64,000 nt of DNA from Plasmodium brasilianum (taxonomy: Eukaryota; Apicomplexa; Aconoidasida; Haemosporida; Plasmodiidae): assembly GCF_023973825.1 (NCBI RefSeq), contig NC_090118.1, positions 404,501 to 468,500 of the forward strand, written 5' to 3'. Each line of letters starts with the position of its first letter. Positions within the stretch are counted from its first letter, which is position 1. The position numbers and the translations under genes are program-made. Of this stretch, positions 59,129 through 64,000 are shown one piece after another. A model generated the notes under the pieces. The model worked only from the letters and a program-made list of their open reading frames with translations, did not search any database and was not told the DNA's origin.

Positions 59129-59721
59129 ACCAATTTATTTTTTAAAAAGATACATAAAAATATGGGCCCTTATAAGTATTCACAAGTAAGTACATTGATT
59201 TACACATGTCTTTTCAAAGAGAAGTTTTTTATTTCTCTACGTTCTACTCACCATTTTGTACATTCTATTTGTTAATTTTTTTTTTTTTTTTTTTCCTTTT
59301 TCCTTAACGCATTTTTTTCGAATATTTTAAACGCATACAAAGGAATATTATAAGTTTACTTAAAATGTAGTATACGTGATGGGGAAGATTATTATTCTCT
59401 ATATTTTTTATTCGCGCTTGTTTAGTTTAATATAACCAAAAAAAAAAGAAAAGAAATGGAAAAGAAATGGAAAAGAAAACGAAACTGAAACGGAAAAATA
59501 AAAGGAAAAGAAAAAATAAAAAAAAAACGAAATGAAAAAAGAATGGGAAAGAAAAATATAAATATAAACATAAACATAAACACAAAACCCTGCTAAATAC
59601 TTTCAAATGAAAAGAAAATGTTCTTAAAAATTAATGTTCCATTAATAAGCATACATAAATACGTACCCACATACATACGTGCACATGGAAAATACATGTT
59701 ACTTTATAAGATTCTTCTGGA

Positions 59722-59757
<36 letters not shown>

Positions 59758-59876
59758 TCTTCATTCAAAATTATGTGCAAAGGAAGTCCATCTATACGTA
59801 TTATTTTATTTTATTTTTTTTTTTTTTTCATTTTTCTGTTATGAGATAACAAATACTCCAAAGTATTTTAACTCCT
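59129..59876. other. Convergent spacer, 0.75 kb
   Basis: It lies between the 3' ends of the small + gene and SEC61 beta (-). It contains an A/G-rich stretch (59440-59560) with aaaagaaa units, a 31-base A run at 59723-59753 and a T run near 59815-59830. No gene was seen. Confidence 0.65.
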
Positions 59877-60437
59877 TTAAATTTTGCTAATAATATGAAG
59901 GATAACAACAGTTGCCATAAAAATGAGGGTCGAAATTAAAACGGTTTGCGGTGTTCTATATGGAAAAGAAAATTCGGTGTTAACATGGTGTCAACGAAGA
60001 TACATTCTGTGTGCAAATATATATATGAACGATTATGTACTTATAGTACTACATATATATATACATATGCACATACGTACAGATATGATACATACAAATA
60101 TGCACGAAGTACAATACGTGTTAATACACTGGGATACATATATAAATTACAATTTAAATCCAGGGGAGTCATCTCCATAAACTTTGACGATACTGTTTGT
60201 ATTTCCACTAGCACTTCCTCTTGGCTTTGCATTACTCGTGGATGCTCCTGTACTCTGTCTTCGTCTAACGTGGCAAAAAAGTCTCATTAGTATCGGGATA
60301 ATAAAGTGTGTAATTATACATGTACGTATGTATATACATTAATGCTTACAAACATGGAAAAGCGTCTTTTGCAAATAGTCAAATGCTTACCTTGCTGGTG
60401 TTCTCATACCACCAACGATTACTGGAGTGCCATTCAT
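59877..60437 (-). CDS. SEC61B: SEC61 translocon subunit beta, three exons
   Basis: Exons 60391-60437, 60151-60264 and 59877-59955 join in phase to 79 residues. Exon 1 encodes MNGTPVIVGGMRTPAR. Exon 2 has a Gly/Ser/Arg-rich stretch (STGASTSNAKPRGSASGNT) and then VYGDDSPGFK, the diagnostic SEC61 beta motif (FYTEDSPGLK). Exon 3 gives LTPQTVLISTLIFMATVVIL plus HIISKI, the tail-anchor transmembrane helix. It is the tail-anchored subunit of the ER protein-conducting channel. The exons are too short to stand out individually. The identification rests on joining them. Confidence 0.95.
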
Positions 60438-60804
60438 TTTACCGAATTGTTTGAACTAGCAAATGGAAAGGTATAAAATGGTTATGTATGCACTTGTGCA
60501 CGTAATGTTAGGCGCGTATAAATGACGGTATGCCGCACGCTTAAATGTACAATGTGCATACAAGAATATTCACGATATATATATATATATATATATATAA
60601 ATATATGCCTTAAGCTAATTAAAATAAAAACGTAAAATTTTAAATGTTTAATGTGCAAAAATGCTCCTACTTTTGTGCATAAATTTTTGTACTGCCAAAG
60701 GAAGAGTTTATATTCCGAGTTAATTTATTTTTTTTATTTTACTTTTTGCAGTTTGCCTGGTTCTTATTGTTTTTACAATGCGGGGTTTGTTCCTTTTGTT
60801 TGCT

Positions 60805-61015
60805 TTTATTTTACTATATTTTGCTATATTTTGCTATATTTTGCTATATTTTGCTATATTTTGCTATATTTTGCTATATTTTGTATATTTTGTATATTTT
60901 GTATATTTTGCTATATTTTGTATATTTTGCTATATTTTGTATATTTTGCTATATTTTGTATATTTTGCTATATTTTGTATATTTTGCTATATTTTGTATA
61001 TTTTGTATATTTTAC
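60805..61015. repeat. TATATTTTGC / TATATTTTGTATATTTTGC array
   Basis: About seven 10-base units (ctatattttg) change into alternating 9- and 19-base units (tatattttgtatattttgc). This mixed-order pattern suggests successive expansion events. Confidence 0.95.
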
Positions 61016-61126
61016 AATTTTTTATTTTAATTTTTTAATTTTTTTTTTATTTTTCTTACAATAATTCATCATTTTTGCCCTACCTTTGTAATTTAATTTT
61101 ATGGAACTTTTTTTTTCTTTTTTTTC

Positions 61127-61157
<31 letters not shown>

Positions 61158-61448
61158 TTTTTTATATTATATTTTATTATATTATATTTTATTATATTAT
61201 ATTTTAATTTTAATTTTTTTTTGTTTGTTCTCTCAAAGGAATTCTGCCCGTACGAATTAACTTATATCGCGTTGGAAAATTTTCATTTTAAGTTGTCATT
61301 TTGAATGTTCATTATATATTCGTTATGACAAAGAAGTAAAATATTAAATATATAGCAATTCAATTTTTTAAAAAACAAAAGAGTAATTTGAGTTGACGAG
61401 TTTTTAGTTGTACCAAATGCACCATTATTTTTGTGTGAGCACACGTAC

Positions 61449-61568
61449 GTTATATGTATGTATGTACATTTGTATGTATGTACATTTGTATGTATGTACA
61501 TTTGTATGTATGTACATTTGTATGTATGTACATTTGTATGTATGTACATTTGTATGTATGTACATATG
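61449..61568. repeat. TATGTATGTACATTTG 16-base array
   Basis: Seven to eight nearly perfect units of tgtatgtatgtacatt. It is intergenic. Confidence 0.95.
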
Positions 61569-62427
61569 TATGCATTTGTAAGATATACACTAAAGGTAAT
61601 ATATATATATATATATGCTTACACACGCACCCCCAATATGTAATGGAAAATAGTATGGCCCAAAATACGCTTGGCATACAAGAAAATATTTTTTCCTTTT
61701 TTTTTCGAATTTTAAAAACGTGATATAGTTTTACTAATTTTTTAATGTCATCTTTTGTTTAGTAAGTAATAGCAAAGAGGGACAACATAAATATGAGAGA
61801 GGATAAAATAAAATATTTTTTCTTTTTTCGTAATGCATAATATTATTACGCTTATGTATGCTTATAATAACACATATACACATATACGGATAACTGCACA
61901 CACATATGTAGGTCGACATCATACGTCTCTCACTCTATGTTTACAAAAGCAAATGGAAAAAAGAGCTATTCCACATTACGCATCCCACCTTTTTTTTTTA
62001 AAAAGAATTATAAAGCTCTTTAATTTCGATGTTTGTTAAGGTATAAATTGTTATTTCGAAAAAAAAGAAAAATTTCGAAAAAAAAGAAAAAAAAGAATGA
62101 ATAAATGAATGAAAGGAAAGAAGGGAAAAAACAAAAAGCAAGAAATGTGCGAAATGGATGGAAAAAGAGGAGTGACAAATGGCATGATGCATGGCTTGAT
62201 AAACGGCTTGCCTGTGTTGCAGCCGTAGTGCAAAATCCGCATGGCACATACCTGTTTCACAGTTGATAATATTATGCAGTCGTATATATCTCACATGGAA
62301 AAATATTCTAACCCATTTCAACGATGTGAAAATCTACCAAACATTTAACATATCTCTTTCATTCATCCATCCAACCAACCAACCAACCAGCCAACTTATC
62401 ATTTTTTTTTTTTTTTTTTTTTTAAAT

Positions 62428-63532
62428 TTAATTATTCAACTGAAAATATTTGAATTCGTACGCTAACTTTCCCTTTGCAATTACTCTCAAAAAATCCCTA
62501 ATTTGCTGCACCTTTAGGTATTTCTTGGCCAAGTACTACAAAAAAATAGGAAGTAACAATGACAAATATACGTGCGTATTACATCGTACATGGCAAGTAT
62601 TAACTATATGCACATATTATGTGTACATAGAGTATGTATGCAATATATCCATGGAGTGTATGTACATATTGTATGCGCACACATTGTGTGCAAGTGGAAA
62701 AAACGCATTGCTTCCAAACCTTTATATATCTCTTCGAGAAGGGGATATGAACTGTAATGTATATTTTGTAGTCATCAGAGGTCACTACTACCTTATTTTT
62801 TAAATTATTTGTTTTCTTATCTACCTTTATTTTATCCTTAAAAAATTGTTCCTATCATAAAAAAGGGGGGGAAAAATGTATAACTCGTGAAAATATGTGA
62901 AGTGTTAGGGGAACGGAATATCAATATGGTAAAGGCTAAGCAATAGCAGCATGTACATGATTATGTGCAGATATATATAATACATGAAAAAAAAAAAAAA
63001 AAATCATTACGATGTATATATTTATATATATCACGCAATGATTCCGTTTCGTCTAATTCAGATCAATTAGGATTAGCTTGATCTGATATAATTTCGTATT
63101 TTTCGTTTTTTTCGTATTTTTCGTTTTTTTCGTATTTTTCGTTTTTTTCGTATTTTTCGTTTTTTTCGTATTTTTCGTTTTTTTCGTATTTTTCGTTTTT
63201 TTCGTATTTTTCGTTTTTTTCGTATTTTTCGTATTTTTCGTTTTTTTCGTATTTTTCCATCTATTCCTCTTTCCTCTTTCCTCCTTCCACTTTCCTTTTG
63301 TTTTATTCTTTTTTTTTTCTTGCTTTTTTTTCCGCCCTAAAAGTCATATTCAACTCACCAGTCCGCTAATGTCAAGAATCGTATCCTTCACCGGTTTTGT
63401 GCAATCCAGAATGTACTTTATCCCCTTGGTGCTTTTAACTGCTTTGGATTTCTTTCCAACAAACTTTTTGATCTTCTTTACAGTTTTTTTCTTTTGCTTT
63501 TTGGATCCTTTCGATTCTTTCTTGGCTACCAT
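62428..63532 (-). CDS. RPL22: 60S ribosomal protein eL22, three exons
   Basis: Exons 63359-63532, 62720-62851 and 62428-62535 join in phase 0 to 137 residues. Exon 1 starts MVAKKESKGSKKQKKKTVKK and ends YILDCTKPVKDTILDISGL, matching the eL22 motif FxLDCTHPVEDGIMD. Exon 2 has EQFFKDKIKV, NNLKNKVVVTSDDYKIYITV and HIPFSKRYIK. Exon 3 has YLAKKYLKVQQIRDFLRVIA, then KGKLAYEFKYFQLNN, as in human RPL22 (TKKYLKKNNLRDWLRVVA, ELRYFQIN). It is a component of the large cytosolic ribosomal subunit, and the Lys-rich N-terminus is usual. Intron 1 (62852-63358) carries an 18-base repeat. Confidence 0.97.
63092..63258. repeat. TTCGTATTTTTCGTTTTT 18-base repeat in eL22 intron 1
   Basis: About nine units of ttttttcgtatttttcgt. 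On the - strand it reads as a Glu/Lys/Asn/Tyr repeat (YEKNEKYEKNE) with no supporting context, inside the intron 62852-63358. Confidence 0.95.
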
Positions 63533-64000
63533 TTTGTTAATGTATGAAATAAATGTATTATTTGAAAAACGAGAGAATCGCAAATAGGAGGATTGGTATC
63601 AGGGGCAAGATTAATTAAAGCGATAAAATAAATACACAAAGTAAGGCGGCACAAGGTAATGCAGCGTCGTGGGACAAGGTATAGTTGCTATAAGTCAACA
63701 CGCCAAAAGTATACCACTCCCGTGTAATATAATAAACTATAAATACTAAGAACGCAAGATTTATTTTTGCATAAAAATACGTAAACTTAAAATTGGTCAA
63801 TTTTGTAAGGCAGTTGTTATAGAGATCGCTACGACGAAAAAAAGGTTTTACTACTCGCAGTAAAATAACATAAATTTTAAAAAATCGAAAAAAAAAAATT
63901 AAAAAAATAAAATGCAGCAATATGAGGTAAAAAAAATAAAATGCAGCAATATGAGGTAAAAAAAATAAAATGCAGCAATATGAGGTAAAAAAAATAAAAT
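63533..64000. repeat. eL22 upstream region with a 29-base repeat at the window edge
   Basis: The 5' side of eL22. Three perfect 29-base units (gcagcaatatgaggt followed by a8 and taaaat) occupy 63914-64000 and stop exactly at the window end, so the array probably continues. The rest is mixed, with runs of A near 63890-63910. A hydrophobic - strand frame at 63615-63920 starts only with TTG and is not called. Confidence 0.85.

Larger units (their letters stand above)
60438..62427. other. Intergenic, 2 kb, between two - strand genes
   Basis: Upstream of SEC61 beta and downstream of eL22. It contains (TA)n at 60577-60600, the TATTTTGCTATATTTTG array (60805-61015), a T-rich block with TTATATTA units (61105-61220) and the TATGTACATTTG array (61449-61565). 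No gene was recognised. The ATG-rich frames over the arrays are artefacts. Confidence 0.65.

Noticed and set aside
60160..60290. Plus-strand frame over SEC61 beta exon 2
   Set aside because: The minus strand gives the diagnostic DDSPGFK motif and phase-consistent exons, so the plus frame is antisense.
63615..63920. Hydrophobic 101-residue minus-strand frame upstream of eL22
   Set aside because: It starts with TTG rather than ATG, overlaps an A/T homopolymer and lies in the expected eL22 promoter.

Overview
This is nuclear DNA of a malaria parasite (Plasmodium). It is very AT-rich, with poly(A)/poly(T) tracts and (TA)n runs outside genes. Introns are short, with GT..T-rich-AG boundaries, and some proteins carry long Asn runs or Lys-rich insertions. 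One gene is a thrombospondin-repeat surface protein of the TRP1 type. The order of VPS15-like, SNRNP40, TRP1, SEC23, SEC61 beta and eL22 genes resembles, from memory, a block of P. falciparum chromosome 8. Repeat content suggests a human or primate species outside the falciparum group (P. malariae or P. ovale type), but I cannot settle the species. Gene names rest on protein motifs read by eye. Exon boundaries come from GT/AG sites checked for reading phase.

Layout: + RRM-WW-RRM RNA-binding protein (63-1957); + RWD-domain protein (5283-6902); + VPS15-like pseudokinase (7887-12518); + Asn-rich conserved protein (15038-18094); - U5 snRNP 40 kDa WD40 protein (19425-20396); + TRP1-like TSR protein (24188-27196); - SEC23 (29810-32266); + dynein light chain LC1 (36263-37940); - coiled-coil protein (38497-41165); + SmG (43779-44313); - PCIF1/CAPAM-like cap adenosine methyltransferase (44893-50044); + quinone-oxidoreductase-like MDR protein (51137-52495); + MED7 (53101-53883); - mitochondrial ribosomal protein uL4m (54461-57109); + small four-exon protein (58238-59128); - SEC61 beta (59877-60437); - ribosomal protein eL22 (62428-63532). 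No tRNA, rRNA, CRISPR or transposon was recognised.

Most genes are housekeeping: splicing (SmG, SNRNP40), transcription and mRNA capping (MED7, PCIF1-like), translation (eL22, uL4m), ER translocation and export (SEC61 beta, SEC23), and endosomal PI3P signalling (VPS15). LC1 points to the male-gamete flagellum and TRP1 to sporozoites. Genes are independent units, not operons. Tandem repeats fill introns and intergenic DNA.

Points for a second look: a PCIF1-type m6Am writer candidate; two genes (PCIF1-like and uL4m) whose frame breaks at a poly(A) run; an in-frame TAG inside the TRP1 tail repeat with further open frame and a donor-like site behind it; loss of a SEC23 zinc ligand; and a VPS15 without catalytic Asp or WD40 tail.
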